A stretch of DNA of 64,000 bases from Branchiostoma floridae (lineage: Eukaryota; Chordata; Leptocardii; Amphioxiformes; Branchiostomatidae): contig NC_049984.1 of the NCBI RefSeq assembly GCF_000003815.2, positions 8,672,459 to 8,736,458 of the forward strand. The letters run 5' to 3'. Of the stretch, positions 44,601-57,400 are shown in pieces (the first letter of the stretch is position 1; each line of letters begins with the position of its first letter). A program made the position numbers and the translations under genes. The notes below the pieces were generated by a model, which worked only from the letters and a program-made list of their open reading frames with translations, made no database searches and was not told where the DNA came from.

Positions 44601-47600
44601 TTTTGTTTTCACAATGACCTCTCCACTTTGATACTGCAGAACCATTTCATTCGTGAATTGAAAACCTCCTTCCCTTTTACCATGAAATAGAACCGCTACA
44701 AAAATAGATTTACTGTATCATGTTCACAAACCAAAATGGAATAATCAACACATTTATAAACTAATTCCTTTTTGCTCTCCACTATTGCAGAATGCTGGAT
44801 GAGTTTTTTGAGGAACAGATGAATGAAATCATCAGGTTATGTGCCAGGAAGAGACAGACCATGCTGTTCTCTGCCACCATGTCAGACCAGGTAATCTGCC
44901 CTTAGGCATAACAGTTTTGTATAGCGTTAGTAGTCACAAATTGTGTAAGATAGAATTGTAAGGTTTGATTCACTCACACCAGGAAGGACTCCTACTCTTT
45001 TCTTTAACATGGTTTCCTCAAAAACGAGACCTATGGTTTTACGGCCTATCTGAGATAATGTTTCTAACTCTAGTCATTTCAATTCAAATCGATTGAGGAA
45101 ATACATGTAGGTGTAAAGTTCTTTATAAAGAGCACGACATTGAAGCCTCCTAGGGAACCTCTAGATTATAAATCAGCAACTTTATGCACTAGACCACCTC
45201 AGGCTTTTGTATGGTGCTTAATCATTATATACCTTTGACATTTTGCACGGTACAGTAAGCTCGTTCCCTGTTTGATCCCAGGTGAAGGACCTGGCAGCTG
45301 TGTCCCTAGAGAACCCAGTGAAGTTGTTTGTGAATGAGAACACCGACGTGGCCTTTAATCTGCGTCAGGAGTTCATCAGGATACGTCCCAACAGGGAGGG
45401 GGACAGGGAGGCCATCATTGCAGGTGGGGAGCCTTTTATAGTCTTTTTTAAGTCTTAATTGTTCATGATGTTGTTTATGATTGAGCTGTTAACTAAAAAA
45501 ACACAAATTGCAAAGCAGGAAAAGAAGTGAAAATAAAAATCTTTTTTGAATTAAGAATTTTTTGTGACTGAAGCAGGCTGAATAGACACAATAATCTTCA
45601 AAATTAAGATACACCGGTATAACCGTCAATAGAATCCCATAGGATTGCTGAATTCAATTCAATTACAGGATACTCTTTCCTACTGGTAAATACTACTTTT
45701 TTATTTTTGTTCTTTTTTCTGCTTCAGTCTTGTGTAGCCCGGACGTTCCACGACCACTGCATCGTGTTTATCCAGACCAAACTCCAGGCCCACCGCATGC
45801 ACATCATCCTGGGACTACTGGGACTCAATGTGGGGGAGCTGCACGGGAACCTCTCACAAACACAGGTAACAACAGGAAATGGAGGATCTCAGTTTTTGCC
45901 ATAGCCTTAGTGAAGTCATTGATCTCGCCTGTTGTTGGATTATACAATGTACCACGCTACTTTCATGAATGGGTTGTTGACCTGTAATGTTGCAGTACCT
46001 AAAAGTATGTTACTTTGCTCAATGATTACCTAAATACCAAATGTCATACAAATCAAACCAAAAGGATCTTGAATTATTGGTGCCACAGCCAGAAACAGTT
46101 CCCTTGTCGGAAGGTGACTACTAACATCTGTAACTAAATATAACAGAAATCAAAAGTCCAACAAACCTAGTGGTGTTCTGTTTCCATTTGCCAAGAAATA
46201 TCAATGATAATCTTTGAATGCTCTCCACAGCTGACCATTAAATGTGTTGCCTTTGTTCTTTCCACAGAGATTAGAGACTTTGAAAAGGTTTAAGGATGCT
46301 GAAGTGGATGTCCTGCTGGCTACTGACCTGGCTGCTCGAGGTCTGGATATACAGGGGGTCAAAACTGTGAGAACACTTTCTACTCTTTGTTTAAAATTTT
46401 ACTGTAAATTTATTTTACCTTGCAGTGGCTTCATTTTATTGTAGAACGGAGAGAAGCTTTTTGCTGTATTTTCGGCGGGGTTGAAACAATTCTGTGGTAC
46501 AGTAGTCATACAAGGAGACATATTCACTGTGCCATAAATGCACAAACTATGAAAATAACCCCACCATGAAAGTTTCAAAGTTTACAGTGTTCATTGATTG
46601 TTCTTGGTTCTTGGGTTGACATCCATTCACAAATGCTTGAAAGAAAAAATATGTTAGTACTTAATCACTGTAAATTCATTCAACATGTTTAAATGTCTAT
46701 TTTGTGCGGAATACAGGTTATCAACTTCACAATGCCAAGCACTCTGAAACACTACATCCACAGGGTGGGCAGGACTGCACGAGCGGGCAAGTCTGGAAGG
46801 TAGGCTAAAAAATCTCCCAGCACATCTCAATCATGTTCTCCTACATAGTCTCGTCCATATCCTGTAAAGATTACCTTGGGCAGGCTCTGCAAAATCAGGC
46901 TGAGGAACCCAGTTTTGTTGGTGTGTCCTCTAACCAGCTGTCAGCCAATCAAGTTAATAGCGTAAATGTTTTCTTTATGTAAAGTTGTTTCTCTGATTGG
47001 CTGATAGTTGGTGTGAGGCCACGTCCACAAAAGTGGAAACCTCAGCCTGGATTAGCAGAGCCTCAGAAAGGTATATTGTAAAGGCCCAAACCAGGCTCTG
47101 TGTGAGAGTAATGCTTAATCATGGTCACTCAGCATCTCACAGCTAATCCCACCTGTGTGTTTGTGAATAAAAAGAGGATTGTTATAGACTATCTTCCTTT
47201 GTTTCAGGGCTGTCACATTGGTGGGTGAAAAGGAGAGAAGATACCTGAAGGATGTGGTGAAGAATGCCAGGAACCCTGTGAAGAGCAGAGTTGTACCTCA
47301 AGGTATGTTAAAGCAAATAAACCTTAATCTGACAAAACACTGTTTTATGTTGGAAGAGGCATCAGCAGGTCTGCCCAGTCCTTTGATTTGAACTTTGAAA
47401 TGTGAGAAAAATTGAGGTTCACCTAGCCACCTTTCCTGTTGATTTCCTCAGAGGTTATCCTGAAGTACCGTGATAAGATAGAGAAGATGGAGAAGGATGT
47501 GGCGGAGATCCTGCGACTGGAGGCTGAGGAGAAGGAGATGGCTTCTACTGAGAATAAGGTCAGGGGTCACTGGGGTTCATGCTGACTTTATTTGTGGTCA

Positions 47601-50216
47601 CTGTAACTGATGTCTTGTTACCTCTGTGAAATATTGTAATCAGTGTGTTTGTCTTGGTGTGATTTGTATGTAAAGGTTGATACTCTCTCTTAGACTAATA
47701 TGTAGTTTTGCTTGTACTTTTTACTTCCACTGATCATATACCAGGGATATATGTTTTTCTTACCTCTGAAAAAAGAGGCATTATAATCAGTTGGTGTTTT
47801 TTGTTTGCTTGTCTTGGCGTGCGCCTGCAGCTTTGCGCATATTGCAGAGTGCCAGCCTTCCATCATGTAAGGCTGAAGTGGTGTAGTAGGATATCTTGAG
47901 AATTGAAAGTCTGGTTTTGCTCTAGAAAAATGTTATATACAGGCAGGAAGTAATTAATATGACTACACTCACACAGTTATTTGAGGTCCCATTTAGGGCA
48001 TTATGGTATAGCTGGTGTGTAAGAAATCTGGTAGAAAATCTGGGAAGTTTGATTTTAATGACACAGAAGTTTTGTTGTGGTCTCTGATGGATGGCTGATT
48101 GTGCTTTTTTTTCCCTTCACAGATGAACCGTGCACAGAACATGTTGAACAGTCCAGACAACATGGCCCAACAGAAGAGAGGCTGGTTCCAAACTCATAAG
48201 GAACGTATGGAGGAGAAAGGTGGGAGTTCATTTAACAAAACTGAGACAAAAACGATAGTTAACTCTGATGTGATAGATAGTAGAGTGTGGATTGATGACT
48301 CATGGCCTAACATTACCCACTCAGTAATGTTAGGTCATTTGGGGTACCTCCTTCGAGTTTGTCACAGCAATGTTCAGCCAATTGAATCAGGCTCTTGTTT
48401 TCCTGTTTTGTTGTTTTGTCTCTGATTCTGAAACTGTGTCCTCCTACAGCACGCCTGGCCTTGGGAGAACCCATCGCTAAGGGGAAGAAGAAGGGAAAAC
48501 ATGTCAAATCAGCTCCTCTCAATGTAAGTACAACATCTTGGAAATGACTCGAGAATTATCATTTGGAAGGTTCCTGTTTAGAATTTGTAACGAAATGTAA
48601 CATCAGGTACAATCCTGATACATATCACTTAAACCTTGATGATATTTTGGACCTGTACCTAATTTTCAGGGTACTTGTTACCCTTACAGCTGTATTCCTG
48701 TTCTTGTGGAACATTCTGGTATAAATGGTAATTTCTGTACTTATTGCTATTGCAGGCTGAAGACCGTGTGCAGTTGGAGATGCAGAAGGCCCAGGACTTT
48801 GCCTTGAGACAGGCCAAGAGAGCCAGGAAACCCAAGAGGATCAAGGCCTTCTATGAGAAGGAGGAGGGGGCAAAGCCTGGTCAGTATTTTATGTAATATT
48901 CACCACCAACATTGTAGATCTGCGTTTAGGTTATTGATAGTGTTCATTTAGAAATTGGAAAAAAAAGAGTTTGTGGTATTGACCTCTATGCTGACACTTG
49001 AATGTTGCCTATTCCTTGATAACTGTCATTAAAGGTGTGTACAATTTATACATATGCCGCACATGGTTGTAGCTTTGAACCATGTTTTGACAGAATGTTC
49101 TTTTCTAAGATACAAGATAAGCTATATCAAATATGTTTTCTCATCAGCTAAGAAGATGAAGAAGCAGAACACAGGGCCCAAGTCTACCTTTGATAAGGAG
49201 TTGGTGGACACCAGTAGGAAAGCACTGAAGAAGTTCAGGGCAGGGTAGGTCTGATGTTTCTGGAATCTTCCTGTTTCTGTTCCTAATGTGTATGAAGATA
49301 CCATGGAACATTCTGTCAAAACTTCCCAATAAGTCCACTCGAGGGGCCAATAAAATCTGGTCTATATGGAAAGATGGTCAAATATGGACAGGGTTGTGAT
49401 TGTTACTGCTCATGTCAATGGGAAAAAGTGTTCACAATTTTGACTGTGCTGTCAATCAAGGTATAGTTACCATTAGGGCTGGGTACCGGTACAGCGTACC
49501 GGTACAAAACCGGTTTTTCTTATTGGACCGGTCCAGAAAAACCGGACCTGAAAAAATTAGGTGGACCGGATGTTGGACTGATTAGAAAATTATCAGGCAT
49601 TCACACATTTTGGCGCTTGCAGGTGGAAGAGAATAACAAGAGTGAACTAGAGTACAGAGTTTATAGTCATTTCTACTAAGTTTGATAGTCAATCGTACAA
49701 GTGCAGTTAGCATTGTAGGATTCTAAAATGCCAGTGTGAGTCAAATATATATAGTCCACCAAACAGATTTCTTTGTAGTGAAATGGACCATTGATATAAG
49801 TCATACTGAATCAGGTCCAGGTTCAGGTCCGAACCTGGACCTGATCCTCTGGACCTGAACCTCACCTGGACCTGAATTTTCTGTACCGGTACCCAGCCCT
49901 AGTTACCATACCTTATGTAAGCACTAGTATACCTTGCTTATATGCATAAGTCTTCATTGACCTGCACTGATTCATGTCTTTTTTTACATCAGGCCTTCTT
50001 ATGAAGACAGGAAAAGACTTGGCATGTCTATGAAGTCTAAAGGAAACTTCAAGTCCAAAAATAGGTAAGTGATGAGATTGTGATGTTTTATCTTGTGCCA
50101 TGTGTATTTAGAACAGTTCCTGATTTCAATTTCTTATCACAATGGGTACATGTATATCATTGTCTCACCAGTTGCTTCCTTTATCTCTCTCTTTTTTTAG
50201 GTTCAAGAGAAGATGA
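38643..50216 (+). CDS. DDX27: DEAD-box RNA helicase DDX27 (yeast Drs1 family)
   Basis: A nucleolar ATP-dependent RNA helicase of large-subunit rRNA processing. Exons are 38643-38729, 40733-40867, 41177-41236, 41535-41844, 42115-42168, 42298-42326, 42474-42563, 42893-42998, 43507-43619, 44209-44420, 44791-44890, 45282-45423, 45738-45865, 46268-46366, 46717-46799, 47208-47302, 47452-47558, 48123-48219, 48450-48523, 48756-48879, 49148-49244, 49993-50064 and 50201-50216, giving 809 aa. Motifs seen are the Q motif PTPIQ, motif I AATGTGKT (286-293), PTREL (321-325), TPGR, DEAD (395-398), SAT (426-428) and [10 protein letters not shown] (570-579). Before the core come a long Asp/Glu stretch (about 105-195) and basic patches; after it a Lys/Arg-rich tail. 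[10 protein letters not shown] and the IEKMEKDV region match vertebrate DDX27 closely. The exon 13 acceptor is uncertain. Poly(A) signal AATAAA at 50352. Confidence 0.96.
39050..40305. repeat. Composite repeat in DDX27 intron 1
   Basis: The core (39300-40050) is several degenerate units containing CGGCAAA, AAAATGCAGGAAATGG and TTTCAGAGGGT-AAGATTTC. Both flanks (39090-39260 and 40190-40280) carry an iterated CGTAGAGCGTAAT motif with TACGTAG variants, in direct orientation. The same core is found at 560-1050 and at 56040-56140 inside the 2.8-kb element in INTS8. No open frame of note. Confidence 0.65.
43250..43505 (-). mobile_element. tRNA-derived SINE copy 2, abutting DDX27 exon 9
   Basis: On the minus strand a tRNA-like head (GTGGTCAGGGTTGTTGACTT, B-box-like GGGTTCAGATC) is followed by the shared body (CCCTTGGGAAAGG, CCTCACTCAACTG). 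The copy ends at the exon 9 boundary, so the 3' splice site TTGTACCTGTAG|GTAAGA appears to lie at the SINE edge. Confidence 0.75.
44975..45215 (-). mobile_element. tRNA-derived SINE copy 3
   Basis: The minus strand reads GAGGTGGTCTAGTGCATAAA then CTAGAGGTTCC, a degraded tRNA-like head, followed by a body shared with 43250 and 27230. It is in DDX27 intron 11. Confidence 0.65.
46850..47115. mobile_element. MITE, CTCTGC/CTGAGG family
   Basis: GGCTCTGCAAAATCAGGCTG, ACCAGCTGTCAGCCAATCAA and, inverted, CCACGTCCACAAAAGTGG, CTCAGCCTGGATTAGCAGAG. Located in DDX27 intron 15. Confidence 0.85.
49474..49901. mobile_element. Non-autonomous hAT-type element, 8-bp TSD
   Basis: The perfect terminal inverted repeats are TAGGGCTGGGTACCGGTAC. 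The flanking direct repeats GTTACCAT (49466-49473 and 49902-49909) are 8 bp, the target-site length of hAT elements. The inside is rich in ACCGG and GGACCTGA units and has no transposase. It sits in DDX27 intron 21. Confidence 0.92.
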
Positions 50217-51400
50217 GAATGACTACTGGAAAGAACAGTTGTAAGAGGAACAGAAGAAGTGTTTAAAATCTGTACTGAAATCTGGGCACTTGATTGTGTA
50301 CAGATTATTCTTCTCTCAGATAATGTAACAGTAATGCCAGCTGTTTATGGAAATAAAAAAGTATGTCATTGAATATGATCCACCATACATGTATGATATG
50401 GTATGATGGAAAAGTTCTGTTGATTGTCTTTAATGATCGATAACCTATGTATGAAGTGTCAAATCTACATTAAAACTAGATTGCAAGTTTCATAAATGTC
50501 TTATTTTATTTCTCACAAATAAAAGTCTGAATTTACCCTTTACACTGTGTGAAGTCATTTATATGTGTTCATTAGCAAGGCTCTAGGAGTTGCACAAAAT
50601 ATAAGTACATTTCCTGATTTAGGGCAATTGCCCTAAATTCTATCAGTTCTTCCTTTAAAAAAAATGGTCCTTGCAAACTTTCTTCAAGAAAACCTCTTGT
50701 TGCGGTTTTCCTGATTCTCATGATGCCCTGGCACCCCTACAGTCTCATAATTATTTTCCATTGGTCTTCAACTTGTTCAAAGTAAAATGGGTTAACTGGT
50801 TGCAATCGCCTTGATCATAATCATTCCAAGCCTATGGCATGATGAACTTATGAGCAGATACTACATCAGTAAGAGGAAATGAGAAACTATCATATCAGTA
50901 GTGAATTTCCATTACAATTTAACTGTTACACGTATTTATAACAGTATGAAACTTTAATGCATAGTTCACAGAAAGTAAGGACCATTGTTGCACCAAGGAG
51001 TGATGGACGAAACAGATCTGTACTAGTCTTTTGTTAAAGAAAACACAAAGAGAGCATATAACGCTTCTCCCGAACTCTTAGTCGGCTTCTGCTTCCCTTG
51101 TAGCAGTCCAACTGGACTAAAATCGTTCACTTGTTGAAAAGTTCATTCACAATACAAAAGCGCTGCCTATTAAAATGATTTAATATTGCAGCATTATGTG
51201 AAATTAATCCCACACAACAAAGCACCTTTTTTCCTGACATTAACGAGCAATTAATCAATACTTTCATATATTTATATCCTGGCCCGGTATTCCACATTCA
51301 TAAAATATTGTGACAAACGTTATTACTTAAGAGCAGTGTGGAGACTGCTGTACTGAACCATCTTAATAGGGGGCGCTTTTGTACCATAATTTTTTTACCA
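50217..51400. other. DDX27 3' flank and INTS8 upstream region
   Basis: AATAAA signals occur at 50352 and at about 50519. The remainder is AT-rich with no gene seen. Just upstream of INTS8, CAACATGGCGGC (51404-51414) is a near match to the YY1 site common in housekeeping promoters. Confidence 0.5.
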
Positions 51401-51471
51401 GCCCAACATGGCGGCATGATCAAATCCATTTTCTTGTTGTTCTCGCTACACATCCGTCATAAGTTGATATG

Positions 51472-54400
51472 ATGAACGATCCTGATGCGGAGCGGCCGCG
51501 GTCGCGTTCCCAGTCACCCCTGCCACCCGCTTGGTTCGAATTTCTGCTCGATCCTTCGTTGCTGTCCAAACATTTGTCCACAGAAAGTCCAGGTAAGTGA
51601 TGGGGGAGGGGGGCTTTTAGCAAAAATTTCGAGCATTGCAGTAGCCACTAGGTTACCATCCAAAGCAGCAGGAATGAGACTAACTTCTCCATCGTCCACA
51701 GACCCTTCGGCCTCCCAGCTGATCGTCCAGTTCCTTGACCAGGCCACCAGGACCATGGTGAATGAGCAGAACCAGATCCTGCCTCCTGCCGATAACAAAC
51801 GTAACCGGGCACTCAGGCACCTGGCACTGCAGGCAGCCGCACACCTGCGCTGGGACCTCAACCAACTGGAGACCAGGTAAAACTTGCAGAACACAACTTG
51901 TTTATCTACTACCCCCAGAGCTTTAATGACATAAATTGTGGTTAAAAAATAGTGTGACGAAAATCTTGAAGGCTTCATAGAAATTTTGATGTGGAACAAA
52001 TAAGCAGGTTTGAAGATTGCTTAAAATTATTAGAATGTGAAGTTTGCTTCCTCATCGTCGTAGAGATACCGGGGATACATATGAATATCACCATTGCCTG
52101 TTGGGATGAGTCAGCTGCAATGTCGTTAAAAAAAATGAAATTTATTAGTAGATCAGAAGAAAATCATGCGTTGTTATCTCTGACAGCCTGTCGAACCATC
52201 ACACGAATCTGTTGCTGAACGAGCTGCTACGTGTGGCTCGCAGCCCCACGGATGTGAAGCACACGGAGATTGACCTGGCGTCCATCCCTGACTACACCAC
52301 CATCGCACTGGTCCTGTATCACAGATGGTAGGGGGGAACCAACCATTACATTCAGTATAGGGAAAGGGGTTACGTTACACGGATATGTTGTGTACAAAAT
52401 GTATTGCTAGTTCACCTTTATTCGCTGGGTAACTTTTATTCGTTGTATATACAATCGGAGTATTCAGGAATATCAAGTCGACAGACTGCTGTTTCAGACT
52501 GGAATGTTATGAAAAAAATTCAATTTAAAACCAATGTTCATCGACTAGGTATTCCTAAATACATAATTTTAAAAAACAATGGATATACGTTGCCATGTGG
52601 ATAAAGGTGAACTACCGTTACCTCGCTTGAGAAAAAGTGTTACGGCAATTTCTTGACTAGGGTTGTAGATGTAAAATCCACTCTTAATGCAGCTTGTTCT
52701 TATCATAATGCCTAAAGACATTTTTCCAGTTATGTAAACAAACAAATAAGCAAACTATGTTTTATCCTCATTTGTCAAATTTCTTTTTGCAGACAAAACT
52801 CAATGCTCTATCTTTAACAATATTGTCATTTATGTCCTTAACTTGTTTTTTTTTCATCCCACAGGGCCATCCGAGTGGTAGTGTCCAGTTCTTTCCCTGT
52901 CAAACCTGTCAGAACATTTCCTAATAAGTAAGTAACAAAAATTTTCCAGAGGACCAAACTTGTCTTTTACATAATTATACAGTATTCATAAAGATCTTAC
53001 CGATTCTTTCTTAGCAGAAAAGACTATTTCTGACCTTCCCTTACAATTAGAAATTCAACCAATGAAAGAATGGCAATAAGCTGTTCAACAAATGAAAAAC
53101 TAGCTGCATGTCATCAAATATTGCATATTTTTGTATGTTTTATTTTAAGTCTATGTTGAATGTATGTCCACAGCATGCTGGGAACTGCCCAGGCAGCTGG
53201 AGAAATTGCAGAAGCCTTACTGAAGGTGGTAAGTGTGTCTTCTTCACTCGTGTGTATCTGAAAATGCAATTGATTTGGAGTGTACTAAATAGTAGTTGGA
53301 CTAATAGTCCATGCCCCCTGCCAGAAACATTGCTCCCTATCCCTGCCTATAGTTACGCGACCAGTTACCAGACTCATGTATACTGGAAGACCGTGTGGCA
53401 CTTCATTGCCACCTACCAGAAAATATTTACATTGCACCCCTGTCCCTGCCTAGTTGCATGACCAGTTAGGGACTGGTCGATATTTAGCGGGGGGGGAGGG
53501 CCGGTCGTCAGAGGGTCGGGTCAAAAAATTTTTCGTAGGCCCTCCCCCCCGGTCAAAATTTTTTTCCTAGGCCCTCCCCCCAAGTCAAAATATTTTTCCT
53601 AGGCCCTCCCCCCTCCTATCAAATTTGAAAAATATTCAAGACGCAAATAAATCACCGCGCCCCCGCTTGGAAATATCCTTTACGCCATACTGATACTGGT
53701 TTTCCGTTTTTAGTCGCGAAGCAGATCTCTTACCCCTAGGAAAAAAGGGAAATTGAATGGCTCGGAGCCCGTAAATATATTCTTCATGGAGGCTACTTTA
53801 TTCTTTTGATATTCATAAATGATGCCACTCTACTAGTCCAAACAACATTGCAAAAGTATTTTGTACCTGGATTTCAGCTAGTAGATTTGCGCCGCTCGCG
53901 GCGCGCGCCCCGCCCGGAGCAGCTTGTCGGAGACTATTTTCAAATAATATACATACCTTTGGGACTTGTTGGTTCTGTGGTGGCAATAACTGACTGTGAC
54001 TCGGGGGAAAATGCCAACAAAAACGTCAGCACAATGCGACTAACCAAAACTGTAGTGGGGAGGGGGGCGCCGAAGCGTAAGGACGATTTTCCCACGGCGG
54101 GCCGGGGTCGACCGGTCGCCTTCAGTCTCTACCTCTCCCGGGGCGTTAGAACGCAGACTTCTACTCGGGAGATCTTTTAAAAATGCCACGCTTTTTTTGT
54201 ACATCCATTTTGTCGGTCAAAAATGACGGAATGGGCCTGCACATAGTAGGGATATTGCGATGATTTGAAAAAAAAAATATTTACAAAGTGGCACGCCCGC
54301 TCGATGTTGCAGCAACATGTTAGCGCGTAAGAAAAGTTCTAAATCAAAAGGCCATTTGTACTGGTGTTCTAGGTGTACTGGCACATGAACAAGCATGACA

Positions 54401-57400
54401 AAGAATTATGATACTATTTCTTCGGTAAAATTCACTTTTATTCACGATTCTAATTTGCAATGCCTGCAAACTCCGATCGGAATCACCCGGAACCTGTACG
54501 ATTTAAGGCATTTTGACGGGAATTCATTTATTTTTTGACACGTTAGTTCAGATTCTTTTCTCAGTAGCTGTGCCTGTATCACAGGACTCATGAACTGTCA
54601 AGCTTCCGATTTTCATAGTTTTAAAACTATCGACAAAGGAATCGTTTAAGGATGTTTTCCTCCTGGTGCAAACTGTAAACAGACGTCACACACCACTCGT
54701 CTCCGACGTGACAAAGACACTGCCGCCTCTTGCGCCATTTTTCTTTGATTTGAGAGGCTCGAGCCGTCCACCGCGGCTCCGACATCGTTTCCTCGCGATC
54801 TTTGCCAGCCCTGACTCCACCGTTGCCCCTTCTCCTTGTCCCTCAACACTTGTAGTAGAAGCAATAGTTTCCGCGTCATCCACTTCTACTTGACAAGTCG
54901 ACGCCTTGGCGAGACTTGTGTATGTTGTCCAGTCCCAAACATTGCAGTTTCCCGGGTTATTCCCATAGTTCGCGCTTCTTCTTGGTTGACGTTTACCGCC
55001 TTTTTGGCGCCGCAGCGGGCTGTGATTGGTCGCAAGTTAACTCGATTTTACGCACAAAGTGGCACGCCCTGTCCAACCGGTACATCTAAAGACTGCAGCC
55101 AAGGCTGTTGCCATGGTAACGACACGTACAACAGCATGTCCTACGTGGGAATCGGCTTGCACACGTCTTGTACTGCGTGCTTTTGATACTTATGATAGTT
55201 CCCAAGCCGAGCACTCGCTGCTAGCTGTACAGGTTACAACAAGGACGTTGTGTAAGATTTTATAATATAGTAGTGGGGAAAGAGGTGTCCTGTCTGCAAA
55301 ATTTCAGGTAGCGCAGTGGGTTTAAAATCACGTTGCGCCAAGCAAAATATTCCAAGCCCTCACGATGCGCCAAGCCCTGTGACAGTCGTCTTTTTTCCTT
55401 CTAAGCAAATTAAACATTGTCGACAAAGATTTTGATCTCCAAACACACAAGTTTGCTGACGATGTACAGCGAGAGAAAGCGACATGAAACGCGGAAAGCT
55501 GAATTCACAAGTCTCACCGGCCGTTTCACAGACGGCACTTTGTCGCAAGTCATCTTCCAGAGCGTTCCAAATTATGAAAAAAATACGCATTTTCACGTCA
55601 TTTTTGCGGTAAAATATGAGGAAAATACCGGCATGTGTTGGTGCGCAGATGTTGTGTTGGTGCGCAGATGTTGACTAGATATGCAAGTACGCTAAATTTT
55701 GTCACCGTGACTGAATGGTAGCATTGCAAACCGGAAGTAACGTTATATTTTACGTCGCGTTTTGGTAACTTTATCGGCTTCCTGCCTTTGCCGCGCCAGC
55801 TTCATAAGAAAGGAAAACAAATTTGACTGATATTTTCTCCGCCCACCTCTATTAATACAAGCGTTAAAACGGTAAATGAACACTGTAACATTAATATTTT
55901 TACAACATTGTAGCGGTGTTAAACAGAGATAGAGTCAAAGGCGCGGCAGTGAAATATTACTGAGCGAATTTTCAACATGTGGAGCGGCGAGCCACCGGCC
56001 TTTTTCTTTATACCATGTCGGGCGCCGAACCTCGGGTGCGAGGCGTCTCAAGCTTGTGGAGGCCCGGGGAAATTTTGAAATCTTGACCCTCTGAAATGCC
56101 AATTTCCGGCATTTTGAGGGACAAATTTTGCTGGTAGTCCGATAAAATTTTTTTTCCTAGGCCCTCCCCCCGGCTCAAATTTTTTTTCCTAGGCCCTCCC
56201 CCCGGCTCAATTTTTTTTTCCTAGGCCCTCCCCCCTCTGACGACCGGCCCTCCCCCCCCGCTAAATATCGACCAGTCCCTTACCAGACTCTGTGTGTAAC
56301 ATTCACAATGCCCCCTGTATTCTCCCTAGTTACATGACCAGCTACCCGACTCTGTGTGTACATTGCCCCCCAGTCCTCCCTAGTTGCTAGACCAGTTACC
56401 AGCTTCCTTGTGTATACTGGAGAACTGTGTGAGCCCTGCCCCCTTCACCCACACACCAGAAAGTTTTATCATTTCTCCCTGTCCTCCCTAGTTATGTGAC
56501 CAGTTACCCGACTCTGTGTGTAACATTCACATTGCCCCCCAGTCTTCCCTAGTTGCGTGACCAGTTACCCGACTCCGTGTGTATCCTGGAGAACTGTGTG
56601 AGCCCTGCCCCTTCACCCACACACCAGAAAGTTTTATCATTTCTCCCTGTCCTCCCTAGTTATGTGACCAGCTACCAACTCTATGTGTATACTGGAAGAC
56701 TGTGTGGCACTTCAGTGCTCCCTACAGAAAACATTTACATTGCACTCCTGTCCCTGCCCAGTTGCGTGACCAGTTACCCGACTCCGTGTGTATACTGGAC
56801 ACTGTATGAGCCCTGCCCCCTTCCCCCCACACCAGAAAGCGTTCACATTGTGCCCACCTATCTTCCCTAGCTACGTGACCAGTTACCCGACTCTGTGTGT
56901 AACATTCACATTGCCCCCCTAGTTACGTGACCAGTTACCCGACTCCGTGTGTATCCTGGAGAACTGTGTGGCTCTGCAGCGCCCCCTACACCTGCCGACG
57001 GTGCAGTCCCTGGGTGATCCTGAGGAGGGGGTACAGGAGGGGGGGCTGCTGCTCAGCACAGAGGATATCACCTGCCAGGTATTGGTTGAAGCAAAATTCA
57101 GATTTTCCTTGACCTATCGTTGAATGGAACTCATTATCACCATGTACAATAGAGACAGCCACTAAATAGCTTCAAATAATGCTTACAGATACATGTAGAT
57201 GGCATTGTGCAAGGGTTGCGTAGTTTGTTTGTTTGTTTGTTTGTTTATTGCGATCTCCAATTAGACTTTACAATGAAAATCTATTCTTCCTGGAGTCGAT
57301 TTAAAATTACAGAACAATCAAATAACAGAAGTCAACATAAGTGTACATAAGTATAACATGAGAAGAACTGAAAGTCAACTGAATGTAAAATTGAAGTAAA

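Noticed and set aside
52404-52604. 66-codon frame in INTS8 intron 3 as an extra exon
   Set aside because: No suitable phase at its ends and no similarity to INTS8. The neighbouring exons join in frame without it.
53806-54180. 124-codon frame inside the 2.8-kb transposon as a transposase
   Set aside because: No catalytic DDE/D pattern or known transposase motif can be seen. Arg/Gly-rich codons follow from high GC content.
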